A DNA stretch of 64,000 nt from Megasphaera_A sueciensis (GTDB taxonomy: Bacteria; Bacillota; Negativicutes; Veillonellales; Megasphaeraceae), in contig NZ_CP116939.1 in assembly GCF_050219315.1 (NCBI RefSeq), positions 2,790,001 to 2,854,000 on the forward strand, given 5' to 3'. Below the pieces are notes generated by a model that was not told the origin of the DNA, ran no database searches, and saw nothing but the letters and a program-made list of their open reading frames with translations. The translations under genes were made by a program, and so were the position numbers. This document shows, piece after piece, positions 10,693-19,595 of the stretch. Within the stretch, counting starts at the first letter, position 1, and every line of letters begins with the position of its first letter.

Positions 10693-10974
10693 ATGATTAA
10701 ACCGTTAGGAGACCGTGTAGTAATTCGTGTGTTAGAAAAGGAAGAAAAGACTGCCAGCGGTATTTTCTTACCAGATACAGCAAAAGAAAAACCTTCCCAA
10801 GGTGAAGTTATTGCCGTTGGTTCGGGTAAGTTGCAGGACAACGGAACCCGCGTTGCTATGGAAGTCAGTGTGGGTGACAAGATTATTTTCTCCAAATATG
10901 CCGGTACAGAAGTCAAGGTAGAAGGCAATGAATATTTAATTGTCAGCGAACGAGACATTTTGGCTATTATGTAA
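10693..10974 (+). CDS. groES: Co-chaperonin GroES
   Basis: 93 aa lid of the GroEL folding chamber. It starts with MIKPLGDRVVIR, has the mobile-loop region KTASGIFLPDTAKEKP and ends ERDILAIM. AGGAGG precedes the ATG. It is co-transcribed with groEL 38 nt downstream, from a promoter controlled by HrcA through CIRCE. Confidence 0.98.
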   Translation: MIKPLGDRVVIRVLEKEEKTASGIFLPDTAKEKPSQGEVIAVGSGKLQDNGTRVAMEVSVGDKIIFSKYAGTEVKVEGNEYLIVSERDILAIM

Positions 10975-11012
10975 TATAAAATAACTATATAAAACAGGAG
11001 AGTGAATATATT

Positions 11013-12653
11013 ATGGCTAAACAGATTTTGTTTAATGAAGATGCACGTCGTGCATTAGGAAAAGGCGTTGATGCGTTAGCTAATGCCGTAAAAATAACAT
11101 TGGGACCTAAAGGTCGTAATGTCGTATTAGATAAGAAGTTCGGTGCGCCGACAATTACGAATGACGGTGTTACTATTGCCCGCGATATTGAATTAGAAGA
11201 TCCGTTTGAAAATATGGGTGCACAACTTGTAAAAGAAGTTGCTACAAAAACCAATGATGTAGCAGGTGATGGTACAACGACAGCTACGTTATTGGCTCAG
11301 GCTATGATTCAGGAAGGAATGCGCAATGTTGCTGCCGGTGCTAACCCGATGATTTTAAAACGCGGGATTGAAATGGCTGTAAAAAAATTGGTTGAAGAAG
11401 TTCAGAAACGCTCCATTGCTGTTTCTGATAAAGAATCAATAGCACAAGTTGCGTCTATTTCTGCAGGTGATGAAGAAATTGGCGGCCTCATTGCTGATGC
11501 AATGGAAAAAGTTGGTAAAGACGGTGTTATTACTGTTGAAGAATCAAAGACAATGGGAACACAGTTGTCTGTTGTTGAAGGCATGCAGTTTGATCGTGGT
11601 TATATTTCTCCGTACATGGTAACAGATCCGGATAAGATGGAAGCAGTTATGAGCGAACCATATATTTTGGTTACAGATCGCAAAATTGCCTCTATTCAGG
11701 AAATGCTTCCGACATTGGAAAAAGTTGTACAGGCCGGCAAAGAATTGCTGATTATTGCTGAAGATGTGGAAGGGGAAGCATTGGCAACCTTGGTTGTTAA
11801 TAAACTTCGCGGTACGTTTAAAGCTGTAGCTGTTAAAGCTCCTGGTTTTGGTGATCGCCGCAAGGCAATGCTTCAGGATATTGCTGTTCTTACCGGTGCA
11901 ACTGTTATTTCTGAAGATGTAGGCCGTAAACTTGACAGCATTACAATGGATGATCTAGGTACAGCTCGTCAAGTTCGTGTATCTAAGGAAGAAACAACTA
12001 TTGTGGAAGGGCATGGCAATTCCGATGAAATTAAAGCTCGTGTTTCTCAGATTAAAGCGCAAATTGCTGACACGACTTCTGATTTTGATAAAGAAAAATT
12101 GCAAGAACGTTTAGCAAAAATGTCTGGCGGTGTAGCGGTTATTGAAGTAGGCGCTGCTACAGAAGTAGAACTTAAAGATAAAAAATTACGTATTGAAGAT
12201 GCTTTGAATGCTACACGTGCTGCCGTTGAAGAGGGGATTGTTGCTGGTGGTGGTACTACTTTCTGCGATATTTTGTCAGCGTTGGATCAATTGACAGCAG
12301 AAGGTGACGTACAAACAGGAATCAATCTTGTTAAACGTGCGGTAGAAGAACCTGTTCGTCAGATTGCCAATAATGCGGGCCTTGAAGGCTCTGTTGTTGT
12401 AGCTCAGGTTAAAGCACAACCTGATGGAGTAGGATTTAATGCTTTAACAGAAGAATATGTCGATATGGTTAAAGCAGGCATCGTCGATCCGGCTAAAGTA
12501 ACTCGTTCTGCTTTGCAGAATGCGGCATCTATTGCAGCTTTAGTTTTGACGACAGAAACGTTAGTTGCTGACAAACCGGAAAAAGAACCTGCTATGCCTG
12601 CAGGAGCTGGTGCCGGCATGGGCGGTATGGGTGGTATGGGCGGCATGATGTAA
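11013..12653 (+). CDS. groL: Chaperonin GroEL
   Basis: 546 aa ATP-dependent chaperonin subunit. Diagnostic features are ITLGPKGRNVVLDKKFG, NDGVTIA, the nucleotide-binding VAGDGTTTATLLAQ and a C-terminal GGM-repeat tail (GAGMGGMGGMGGMM). It is the second gene of the CIRCE-controlled operon. Confidence 0.99.
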   Translation: MAKQILFNEDARRALGKGVDALANAVKITLGPKGRNVVLDKKFGAPTITNDGVTIARDIELEDPFENMGAQLVKEVATKTNDVAGDGTTTATLLAQAMIQEGMRNVAAGANPMILKRGIEMAVKKLVEEVQKRSIAVSDKESIAQVASISAGDEEIGGLIADAMEKVGKDGVITVEESKTMGTQLSVVEGMQFDRGYISPYMVTDPDKMEAVMSEPYILVTDRKIASIQEMLPTLEKVVQAGKELLIIAEDVEGEALATLVVNKLRGTFKAVAVKAPGFGDRRKAMLQDIAVLTGATVISEDVGRKLDSITMDDLGTARQVRVSKEETTIVEGHGNSDEIKARVSQIKAQIADTTSDFDKEKLQERLAKMSGGVAVIEVGAATEVELKDKKLRIEDALNATRAAVEEGIVAGGGTTFCDILSALDQLTAEGDVQTGINLVKRAVEEPVRQIANNAGLEGSVVVAQVKAQPDGVGFNALTEEYVDMVKAGIVDPAKVTRSALQNAASIAALVLTTETLVADKPEKEPAMPAGAGAGMGGMGGMGGMM

Positions 12654-12708
12654 ATCATCCTGCTTGTAAATTCTCCGTGTAATCTACAAACTCCTATTCA
12701 CTATAAAG

Positions 12709-12740
12709 GGACGTACAGCTTTGCTGTGCGTCCTATTTTT
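12709..12740 (+). terminator. Terminator of groESL
   Basis: GGACGTACAGC pairs with GCTGTGCGTCC (one G-U), followed by TATTTTTA. Confidence 0.85.
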
Positions 12741-12877
12741 ATATTTTTAAATAGCGGTAAAATTGAGAAAAGTGCTTTTTAGATACGATGTCCTATACCT
12801 GATGGCATGAATTTACATCACGAAAATGAATAAAACACGATGACTTAAAAGTTTTGATAATAATTAGAGAAAAACAC

Positions 12878-12906
12878 TTGTCAAATGTCTTAATTAATAG
12901 TATAAT
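12878..12906 (+). promoter_or_regulatory. Promoter of the tRNA-Asn/Glu/Val cluster
   Basis: TTGTCA, 17 nt, TATAAT, 35 nt before tRNA-Asn. The stretch 12741-12877 shows no gene. Confidence 0.75.
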
Positions 12907-12941
12907 ACTTATTGTTCGATACAGACAGACGAACACCTTAT

Positions 12942-13017
12942 TCCTCGATAGCTCAGTTGGTAGAGCAATCGGCTGTTAACCGATTTGTCGTAGGTTCGAG
13001 TCCTACTCGGGGAGCCA
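12942..13017 (+). tRNA. tRNA-Asn (GTT)
   Basis: Acceptor TCCTCGA pairs with TCGGGGA; anticodon loop CTGTTAA; encoded CCA. Confidence 0.98.
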
Positions 13018-13018
13018 T

Positions 13019-13093
13019 GGCCCCTTGGTCAAGTGGTTAAGACACCGCCCTTTCACGGCGTGAACGTGGGTTCAAATCCCGCAGGGGTCACCA
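13019..13093 (+). tRNA. tRNA-Glu (TTC)
   Basis: Acceptor GGCCCCT pairs with AGGGGTC; anticodon loop CTTTCAC reads TTC; encoded CCA. It starts one base after tRNA-Asn. Confidence 0.97.
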
Positions 13094-13097
13094 CAAT

Positions 13098-13125
13098 GAA
13101 ATCTCAGTCTTCGGACTGAGATTTC
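13098..13125 (+). other. Perfect UUCG-capped hairpin between tRNAs
   Basis: GAAATCTCAGTC pairs with GACTGAGATTTC around a TTCG tetraloop. There is no T-run, and a further tRNA follows 7 nt later, so it is likely a processing or stabilising hairpin. Confidence 0.75.
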
Positions 13126-13132
13126 AATATAT

Positions 13133-13208
13133 GGGCGATTAGCTCAGCTGGGAGAGCGCCTGCCTTACAAGCAGGATGTCAGCGGTTCAAACCCGTTATC
13201 GCCCACCA
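13133..13208 (+). tRNA. tRNA-Val (TAC)
   Basis: Acceptor GGGCGAT pairs with ATCGCCC; anticodon loop CTTACAA; encoded CCA. Confidence 0.98.
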
Positions 13209-13210
13209 AA

Positions 13211-13246
13211 AATAAGATCCGTATAAATGGGTCTTATTTTTTTTTG
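13211..13246 (+). terminator. Terminator of the tRNA cluster
   Basis: AATAAGATCC pairs with GGGTCTTATT (one G-U), followed by nine T. Confidence 0.9.
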
Positions 13247-13482
13247 ATCATTCTATAGGATATAATTTAATTGAGTCAGAGATATTGTATTTTAGTAGAA
13301 TTGTTTCAATAAAAATAAAAAATTACATTGTATAAATAAGACAAATGTTTAATGGTAATGGACAATAAGAGAAAATGCAGGTGAATATTTTTATGTAATG
13401 TCAATAGAAAATGGCTTAAAATACACATAAAATGAGAATATTAAGTAAAAAATTAAAAATAGATTAGAGGGAAATAAATCTC

Positions 13483-13512
13483 TTGACAGTATACATTTAG
13501 AAAGAGTATGAT
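13483..13512 (+). promoter_or_regulatory. Promoter of the threonine dehydratase operon
   Basis: Consensus TTGACA (13483-13488), 18 nt, TATGAT (13507-13512). The preceding AT-rich stretch 13247-13482 contains no gene that I can support. Confidence 0.75.
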
Positions 13513-13525
13513 AAGTATGTAGACA

Positions 13526-13558
13526 GGTAATAAATTATATGAAAGATAAATTATTACC
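13526..13558 (+). promoter_or_regulatory. Inverted repeat in the ilvA leader
   Basis: GGTAATAAATTAT and ATAAATTATTACC form a 13-bp inverted repeat with one A-A mismatch, just downstream of the transcription start. It could be an operator or an mRNA hairpin; the nearby YheO-type regulator is one candidate ligand (inference). Confidence 0.5.
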
Positions 13559-13594
13559 GAATTGCGTTACTATTTGAAGGGAGACGAAGGAAAG

Positions 13595-14818
13595 ATGAGC
13601 AGTAAGCCGGAAGTAACTTTAAAAATGGTGCAGGAAGCACAGGAACGGTTGAAAGGGGTTGCCCAAAAGACGGGATTATCTTTTACAAATTCTGTGAGCG
13701 ATGTGGCTGATTGCAATGTATGGTTAAAATTAGAAAATTTACAGCGTACAGGATCTTTCAAATTAAGAGGTGCGTATAACAAAGTAGCTTCACTAACACA
13801 AGAAGAACGAGATAAAGGTGTTATTGCCGCCTCAGCAGGCAACCACGCACAAGGGGTGGCATTGGCTGCTAGCGTATACGGTTGTCAGTCGACGATTTGC
13901 ATGCCGAAACATGCCCCACTGTCTAAAATTGCTGCAACACGCAGTTATGGGGCAAATGTAGTCCTTTTTGGAGATTTTTTTGATGAAGCGGCTGCCAAAG
14001 CAAATGAACTGGCTGAAAAAAATGGATATACCTTTGTACACCCATTTAACGATCCTCTTGTCATTGCCGGTCAAGGTACAATTGCTTTGGAAATTATAGA
14101 TCAGCTTCCCGATGTAGATGCCATTGTGGTTCCTATTGGCGGCGGTGGATTGATTGCCGGTATTGCAGTTGCAGCAAAGAGTGTTAATCCTAAAATTAAA
14201 ATTATTGGTGTTCAGACAGAAAATATGCCTTCTATGCAGACTTCTATCAATCAGGGAAAAATTTTGACAGTGGAAGGAAAAGCAAGTTTGGCAGATGGTA
14301 TTACCGTTAAAACTCCTGGAGATTTAACCTTTGAATTGGTAAAAAAATATGTTGATGATATTGTGACGGTTGATGAAACAGAAATTGCAGAAGCTATTCT
14401 TTGGCTTATTGAACGAGTAAAGACTGTTTCGGAAGGGGCCGGAGCGGTTCCGGTAGCAGCGCTTATGAATGGTAAAATTACAGGACTGCGTAATAAAAAG
14501 GTTGCAGCTATGGTCAGCGGCGGTAATATTGATGTGAACCAAATGACTCGTATTATTAATGGAGGTTTGTTGAAGTCTTGGCGTAAAGCTTATTTTAACA
14601 CCGTAATTCCTGATCGTCCGGGAGAACTCGTACGGCTTTTATCTATTGTCAGCGAGTCGGGAGCAAATATTTTGTCAGTTACGCACGAACGCAGCCAGCA
14701 TGGTATCGAAATTGGATATACTGCTGTTTCTCTTGAATTGGAAACAGTCAATGAAAAACATGTGGAACGATTAATGAAACAGTTGAAGGAAAAACAATAT
14801 CAGGTTTCCATTAAGTAA
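13595..14818 (+). CDS. ilvA: Threonine ammonia-lyase (threonine dehydratase) with C-terminal ACT domain
   Basis: PLP enzyme deaminating threonine (and usually serine) to 2-oxobutyrate (or pyruvate) via reactive enamines. The ATG at 13595 follows GAAGGAAAG; the upstream in-frame codon at 13562 is rejected. Seen: the PLP-lysine block LQRTGSFKLRGAYNK near residue 55, ASAGNHAQGVALAA near 80, the phosphate-binding GGGGLIAG near 180, and a single ACT-like domain from about 330 (FNTVIPDRPGELVRLL). 407 aa fits the short IlvA/TdcB-with-ACT class. With permease and RidA downstream it looks catabolic (inference). Confidence 0.92.
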   Translation: MSSKPEVTLKMVQEAQERLKGVAQKTGLSFTNSVSDVADCNVWLKLENLQRTGSFKLRGAYNKVASLTQEERDKGVIAASAGNHAQGVALAASVYGCQSTICMPKHAPLSKIAATRSYGANVVLFGDFFDEAAAKANELAEKNGYTFVHPFNDPLVIAGQGTIALEIIDQLPDVDAIVVPIGGGGLIAGIAVAAKSVNPKIKIIGVQTENMPSMQTSINQGKILTVEGKASLADGITVKTPGDLTFELVKKYVDDIVTVDETEIAEAILWLIERVKTVSEGAGAVPVAALMNGKITGLRNKKVAAMVSGGNIDVNQMTRIINGGLLKSWRKAYFNTVIPDRPGELVRLLSIVSESGANILSVTHERSQHGIEIGYTAVSLELETVNEKHVERLMKQLKEKQYQVSIK

Positions 14819-14852
14819 GTAATATATAAAAACTTTATTAGGAGGAAATGTG

Positions 14853-16265
14853 ATGGAAAAACAAGGAATGGAGCGTGGTTTAAAGCCGCGCCATGTAGAA
14901 ATGATTGCGCTGGGAGGAACAATCGGGGTAGGATTGTTTATGGGATCAGCCAGCACGATCCAGATGGCGGGGCCATCCGTACTTATTTGTTATGCTATTG
15001 CAGGATTGGTAATGTTTTTTATTATGCGTATTATGGGAGAAATGTTGTATCTTGAACCGGTGACAGGTTCGTTTGCAACCTATGGACATAAATATATTTG
15101 TCCGTTTGCAGGTTATATGACTGCATGGTGCTACTGGTTTTTGTGGGTGGCAGTAGGGCTGTCGGAAGTTACGGCAGTAGGGATATATGTTCATTATTGG
15201 TTCCCGCTGGTACCGCAATGGATATCGGCTTTTGGCGGTATGCTTATTGTTGCGATTGCTAATATGGCTGCTGTCAAATATTACGGTGAATTTGAATTCT
15301 GGTTTGCTATTATAAAAGTTACGACCATCGTAGTGATGCTTGTTGTCGGATCTATGGTTATTCTGTTTGGTTTTGGCAATGGCGGCGTTCCCATTGGATT
15401 TTCAAATCTTTGGTCGCATGGCGGTTTCTTTCCTAATGGATTAGGTGGTATGCTATCTGCTATGTGTGTAGTTGCTGCCGCTTTCCAAGGTGTCGAATTA
15501 GTGGGAATAACAGCCGGCGAAGCACAGAATCCAAAGGAAACACTGCGCAAAGCTACAAAAAATATTGTATGGCGTATTTTGATATTCTATATCGGTGCAA
15601 TTTTTATCGTTGTCACATTATATCCTTGGGATCAGCTGGGAATGTTGGGAAGTCCTTTTGTGACCACTTTTGCTAAAGTTGGTATCACTTCGGCAGCCGG
15701 TATTATCAATTTTGTTGTTCTTACAGCAGCTTTGTCTGGGTGTAACAGCGGTATATATAGTTCTGGCCGCATGTTGTATACGTTAGCTCAGAATGGCCAG
15801 GCACCGAAAATTTTCGGGAAATTATCAGAAAATGGTGTTCCTCGCAACGGTGTTATGGTTACGATTTCCTGTCTGATTTTTGGAGTTCTCTTAAATTTCT
15901 TGATTCCTGATTCAAAATTGTTTTTATATATTTACAGCGCCAGTGTCTTTCCTGGGATGGTTGCTTGGTTTGTACTTGCATATTCTCAGAAAAATTTTAG
16001 AAAACATTGGGGAGAAGAAGTCATGGCAGCACATCCTTTTAAATCTCCGTTATATCCATATGCTAATTATTTTTGTATAGCATTTTTGGTATTGGTAACG
16101 GTAGGTATGTGGTTTAATCCAGATACCCGCATGTCTCTTATTGTTGGATGGATTTTTATGGCTATACTTACGGTAGGATATTTTGCTGCGGGTCTTCATA
16201 AGAAAAAATATGCCGATCAAACTTCTGATGTTTCTTCTGAAATGCCGGAAGGAGAAGGACATTAA
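14853..16265 (+). CDS. APC-family amino-acid permease
   Basis: 470 aa inner-membrane transporter with about 12 hydrophobic segments. The N-terminal consensus of the AAT family is present (ERGLKPRHVEMIALGGTIGVGLFMGS). The ATG at 14853 sits 7 nt from AGGAGG; a GTG at 14850 is less likely. It lies 34 nt behind threonine dehydratase, so it probably imports threonine or serine for deamination (inference; substrate not readable from sequence). Confidence 0.88.
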   Translation: MEKQGMERGLKPRHVEMIALGGTIGVGLFMGSASTIQMAGPSVLICYAIAGLVMFFIMRIMGEMLYLEPVTGSFATYGHKYICPFAGYMTAWCYWFLWVAVGLSEVTAVGIYVHYWFPLVPQWISAFGGMLIVAIANMAAVKYYGEFEFWFAIIKVTTIVVMLVVGSMVILFGFGNGGVPIGFSNLWSHGGFFPNGLGGMLSAMCVVAAAFQGVELVGITAGEAQNPKETLRKATKNIVWRILIFYIGAIFIVVTLYPWDQLGMLGSPFVTTFAKVGITSAAGIINFVVLTAALSGCNSGIYSSGRMLYTLAQNGQAPKIFGKLSENGVPRNGVMVTISCLIFGVLLNFLIPDSKLFLYIYSASVFPGMVAWFVLAYSQKNFRKHWGEEVMAAHPFKSPLYPYANYFCIAFLVLVTVGMWFNPDTRMSLIVGWIFMAILTVGYFAAGLHKKKYADQTSDVSSEMPEGEGH

Positions 16266-16283
16266 TTAAATAAAAGGAATAAA

Positions 16284-16326
16284 AGGCAGTCTGGCCTGTC
16301 AACTCCGGGATACAGGCTGCTTTTTA
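16284..16326 (+). terminator. Terminator after the permease
   Basis: GCCTGT (16294-16299) pairs with ACAGGC (16312-16317), extended with a bulge through GCA/TGC, then TTTTTATT. Confidence 0.6.
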
Positions 16327-16373
16327 TTCAATCCTTTCTTCTATATTGGATTTACTAAAATAAGTGACGGATA

Positions 16374-16402
16374 TTGACGTATTTTGAAAAATACAGTAAA
16401 AT
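16374..16402 (+). promoter_or_regulatory. Promoter of the YheO-type regulator with embedded palindrome
   Basis: TTGACG, 17 nt, TAAAAT. The spacer contains GTATTTT-GA-AAAATAC (16379-16394), a perfect 7-bp-arm palindrome placed to act as an operator, possibly for autoregulation. Confidence 0.6.
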
Positions 16403-16491
16403 AAATAATCATATAATTTATTTTATAAGAGATAAAATTTTATACATTAATATAAGCATTAGTAGTAAATTGTATCTTGGGGGAGAATTGA

Positions 16492-17163
16492 TTGGAAAAA
16501 AATAAGAAAGAAAAAATAGGGAAAAGTATATTGCGGTATTATATCCCGATGGTTCGATATATTGCAGATATTATTGGACCCCATTGTGAAGTGGTACTAC
16601 ATGATGTCCAAACACCAGGTACTTCTATTATTGCTATACGCAATGGATATGTAAGTGGACGGACTATTGGCGGCCCGCTTACGAATTTGGGATTGAAGCT
16701 TATCGAATCTTCCCCGGATTTTCAAGAGGAATCTTTGGTTAATTATGCTAGTAAAACCAGTAATGGAGAAAACCTTGTTTCGTCAACCTATTTCATCCGT
16801 GACGATGAGGGAAAACTCGTGGGGATGTTATGTGTTAATATATTAAAATCCGGAGTAGCAGCCTCGTTGCCGCAAATAAATAATGTTGATATCCATCGTC
16901 AGGAAACACTTAATAGTGGAGTACATGATGTTAATGAATGGCTGCGTCCTTCTTCTGATCAGGTGGTAAGTCAAGCGGTGCAAGACCTGGTAGAGGAACG
17001 GGAAACGACAGTAGCCCGCCTGACTTTTCAGGAGAAAAAAGAAATTATTCATCTCCTGAAAAAGAATGGTATATTTAAAATTAAAGGCGCCGTTAATCAA
17101 GTCAGCAAATTGCTTAATGTTGCTGGAAGTACTATTTATCGCTATTTATCGCAAACTAAATAG
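16492..17163 (+). CDS. YheO/DauR-like transcriptional regulator
   Basis: 223 aa from a TTG start behind GGGGGAG. The N-terminal two thirds resemble the YheO PAS-like domain (HCEVVLHDVQTPGTSIIAIRNG...SGRTIGGPLTN). The C-terminus is a helix-turn-helix (KKNGIFKIKGAVNQVSKLLNVAGSTIYRYLSQ), as in DauR. DauR regulates D-amino-acid catabolism in Pseudomonas. Here the gene lies between the threonine dehydratase/permease genes and ridA, so control of this amino-acid cluster is the natural inference. Confidence 0.85.
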   Translation: MEKNKKEKIGKSILRYYIPMVRYIADIIGPHCEVVLHDVQTPGTSIIAIRNGYVSGRTIGGPLTNLGLKLIESSPDFQEESLVNYASKTSNGENLVSSTYFIRDDEGKLVGMLCVNILKSGVAASLPQINNVDIHRQETLNSGVHDVNEWLRPSSDQVVSQAVQDLVEERETTVARLTFQEKKEIIHLLKKNGIFKIKGAVNQVSKLLNVAGSTIYRYLSQTK

Positions 17164-17192
17164 AATAATTTATTTTAAGGAGATGTTGTATT

Positions 17193-17579
17193 ATGTCAGT
17201 TAACGTTATTAGTACCGAAAAAGCTCCAGGTGCCGTTGGCCCTTATTCTCAAGCTATCAAAGCCGGTGATTTTCTTTTTGCTTCCGGACAGATTCCTCTG
17301 AATCCGGAAAACGGTAAAATCGTAGGCGGCGGTGTTGCTGAACAGACAGAACAGTCTTTGAAAAATGTGGGAGCCATTTTGGCAGCTGAAGGCTTAACCT
17401 ATGATGATGTTGTAAAGACAACCGTTTATATCACCAACATGAATTTCTTTGGGACTGTCAATGCTGTATATGGAAGATATTTCCAGAAGACACTGCCGGC
17501 ACGTTCTTGCGTAGAAATTTCCAAGCTTCCTAAAGATGCCTTGGTTGAAGTGGAAGTTATTGCATATTGCGGTAAATAA
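17193..17579 (+). CDS. ridA: 2-iminobutanoate/2-iminopropanoate deaminase RidA
   Basis: Hydrolyses the reactive imines released by threonine/serine dehydratases, protecting PLP enzymes. 128 aa, normal length. Signatures: GPYSQAI near residue 17, SGQIPLNPENG near 31 and the active-site block PARSCVEISKLPKDALVEVE with the essential Arg near 105. Its location close to ilvA fits its role. AGGAG precedes the ATG. Confidence 0.97.
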   Translation: MSVNVISTEKAPGAVGPYSQAIKAGDFLFASGQIPLNPENGKIVGGGVAEQTEQSLKNVGAILAAEGLTYDDVVKTTVYITNMNFFGTVNAVYGRYFQKTLPARSCVEISKLPKDALVEVEVIAYCGK

Positions 17580-17640
17580 AAAAAGTAATACATTCTGCTT
17601 TTTTGTACATTGTTTGCAAATTTCGTATAAATGCAAATGA

Positions 17641-17690
17641 AAAATCACTGCTAGGTGTTGCGGATGCAACTCTTAGCAGTGATTTTTTTT
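17641..17690 (+). terminator. Terminator of ridA with the asr operator in its loop
   Basis: AAAATCACTGCTA pairs with TAGCAGTGATTTT, followed by a run of T. The inner segment TGTTGC-GGAT-GCAAC is itself palindromic and matches the site upstream of the hem operon. Confidence 0.85.
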
Positions 17691-17698
17691 GTTATCAT
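17656..17698 (+). promoter_or_regulatory. Putative Crp/Fnr-type operator and promoter of asrABC
   Basis: The palindrome TGTTGCGGATGCAACT (17656-17671) is followed, 29 nt from its centre, by TATCAT (17693-17698) as a -10. No good -35 is present, as expected for a class II activator site centred near -41.5. The hem operon promoter has the same palindrome at the same spacing. Confidence 0.6.
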
Positions 17699-17761
17699 AA
17701 TGGCAGAATAACGTATGTGTTTATCTATTATATTTTTCACTTAAGAAAAGAGGAAGAAAAA

Positions 17762-18784
17762 ATGGGGTATCAATTACGCACAGAATCACTGCGCAAGGTT
17801 TTTGATGCATGGAGTAAAGAGTATAATATCTACGCTCCGAAGATATTTGAAGGTACGGGACGTTTTTCTGAAACCGATGTAATTCGTTATGGGATAGTCT
17901 CATCTCCGGAAGAAATCGTATGGGATCAACGTTCGGAATATTCTTTTAAGGAAATAATAGTACCCATTTGTCAAACCTTGTTTTATTTTACGGAAACACA
18001 AATCAAAGAAGCAGATTTTCCACCTAAAAAGGCCATTATTTTTTTGCGCAGCTGTGATTTGCATGCAGTCAAACGATTGGATTATATGTTTCGCGATAAT
18101 GGACCGATAGATTATTATTATGAAAAACTTCGTGAAAATGTAAAGTTTGTACTTATCGGTTGTGAGAAAAGCTTTGAAGATTGTTTTTGTGTTTCCATGG
18201 GAACGAATAAAAGCAATGCGTATGATGCGGCGGTAAATGTCAAGAATGAAGCGTATTTTTTTGACTGTAAAGATGAGTATTTGCAGAAAGCGTTACAGGA
18301 ATCGGCGGTCAGTGAGATTTCCGTTGCCGTAGAATATGTAACAAGAAATTCGGTGATGGTACATATCCCTGAAGAACTTGATTCGAGAGTGGCAGCAAGT
18401 ACGATATGGGATGAATATGATAAACGCTGTATCACATGTGGACGGTGCACAATCGTTTGTCCCACTTGCACTTGCTGGTCAATGCAGGATTTGTTTTATA
18501 CAGAAAATGGAAAAGCCGGAGAACGCCGGCGTGTCCAGGCATCCTGTATGATTGATGGGTATACAGATGTAGCGGGCGGTGGATGTTTTCGTCAAAAAAG
18601 CGGACAACGCATGCGTTTTAAAGTACTTCATAAAGTTCTTGATTTCAAGAAACGCGCAGGCTTTCAAATGTGTGTCGGCTGTGGCCGCTGTGATGCTATA
18701 TGCCCGGAATATATTTCATTTTCTCATTGTGTAAATAAACTGGGCGATGCTATGCGGGAGGTAAAAGAAAATGGCAAAAAATGA
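17762..18784 (+). CDS. asrA: Anaerobic sulfite reductase subunit A
   Basis: Ferredoxin-like electron-transfer subunit of the assimilatory/detoxifying Asr complex, which reduces sulfite to sulfide with NADH. The start at 17762 follows AGAGGAAG; the longer frame from 17603 runs through the terminator and is rejected. Two 4Fe-4S sites are visible near the C-terminus: CITCGRCTIVCPTC around residue 224 and CVGCGRCDAICPE around 302. 340 aa. Its end overlaps asrB by 14 nt. Confidence 0.95.
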   Translation: MGYQLRTESLRKVFDAWSKEYNIYAPKIFEGTGRFSETDVIRYGIVSSPEEIVWDQRSEYSFKEIIVPICQTLFYFTETQIKEADFPPKKAIIFLRSCDLHAVKRLDYMFRDNGPIDYYYEKLRENVKFVLIGCEKSFEDCFCVSMGTNKSNAYDAAVNVKNEAYFFDCKDEYLQKALQESAVSEISVAVEYVTRNSVMVHIPEELDSRVAASTIWDEYDKRCITCGRCTIVCPTCTCWSMQDLFYTENGKAGERRRVQASCMIDGYTDVAGGGCFRQKSGQRMRFKVLHKVLDFKKRAGFQMCVGCGRCDAICPEYISFSHCVNKLGDAMREVKENGKK

Positions 18785-19580
18785 ATATTTACCGTTTCAT
18801 TCTACTATATTGAAAGTTATACGACATTCCGAAAAAGAATATACATTTCGCATGGCGTATGATAAAGCAAATGAGTTTCCTGTGAAACCGGGGCAATTTT
18901 TTGAGGTTTCTATTCCGAAATATGGAGAAGCACCTATTTCAGTTAGTGGTATCACCCCTCATTCTTTGGATTTTACAATTCGCCGTGTCGGGTCCCTTAC
19001 AGATGAAATTTTTGAAAACTATGAAGGCGGTTCCTTTTTTATGCGGGGACCGTACGGAAATGGTTTTGATGTAACTATGTTTAAAGATAAAGACATTGTT
19101 CTGGTAGCGGGTGGTTCAGGACTATCTCCAGTGCATGGTGTTATTGATTATTTTGCCGATCATATGGAAGAATGCCGGAGTCTGACTGTTATTGCAGGAT
19201 TCAAATCTATCGAAGATGTACTGTTTCGTGCCGATATTGCCCGTTGGAAGGAAGACGGAATCTGTATTATTGATACAGTGGATGCAGCTCCGGAAGGATA
19301 TACGGGACGTACGGGGATGGTTACTAAGTATATATCAGAATTACAGTTTAAAAATATGGCGAATGTCATGGCCGTTGTTGTAGGTCCGCCGTCTATGATC
19401 AAATGGTCTATCAAAGGTTTGAAGGATATTGGGATGGATGAAGAAGATATCTGGTTATCTGAATCGCGAAAAATGTGCTGCGGTCTTGGAAAATGCGGTC
19501 ATTGTCGTATTGGTGATGTATATGTTTGTCAGGACGGTCCCGTTTTTAAATATACTAAATTGCGTACGTTGATCGATTAA
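18771..19580 (+). CDS. asrB: Anaerobic sulfite reductase subunit B
   Basis: Flavoprotein subunit passing electrons from NAD(P)H to the FeS subunits. 269 aa with a ferredoxin-reductase FAD domain (residues 1-100), an NAD-binding GGSGLSPVHGVI near 115, and a C-terminal cysteine cluster CCGLGKCGHCRIGDVYVC for 2Fe-2S binding, as in dihydroorotate dehydrogenase electron-transfer subunits. Translationally coupled to asrA. Confidence 0.95.
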   Translation: MAKNEYLPFHSTILKVIRHSEKEYTFRMAYDKANEFPVKPGQFFEVSIPKYGEAPISVSGITPHSLDFTIRRVGSLTDEIFENYEGGSFFMRGPYGNGFDVTMFKDKDIVLVAGGSGLSPVHGVIDYFADHMEECRSLTVIAGFKSIEDVLFRADIARWKEDGICIIDTVDAAPEGYTGRTGMVTKYISELQFKNMANVMAVVVGPPSMIKWSIKGLKDIGMDEEDIWLSESRKMCCGLGKCGHCRIGDVYVCQDGPVFKYTKLRTLID

Positions 19581-19595
19581 TAGGGGGTATATGAC

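Noticed and set aside
17603..17761. N-terminal extension of AsrA
   Set aside because: It would translate through the ridA terminator and the putative operator; the ATG at 17762 has a good SD and matches AsrA length.
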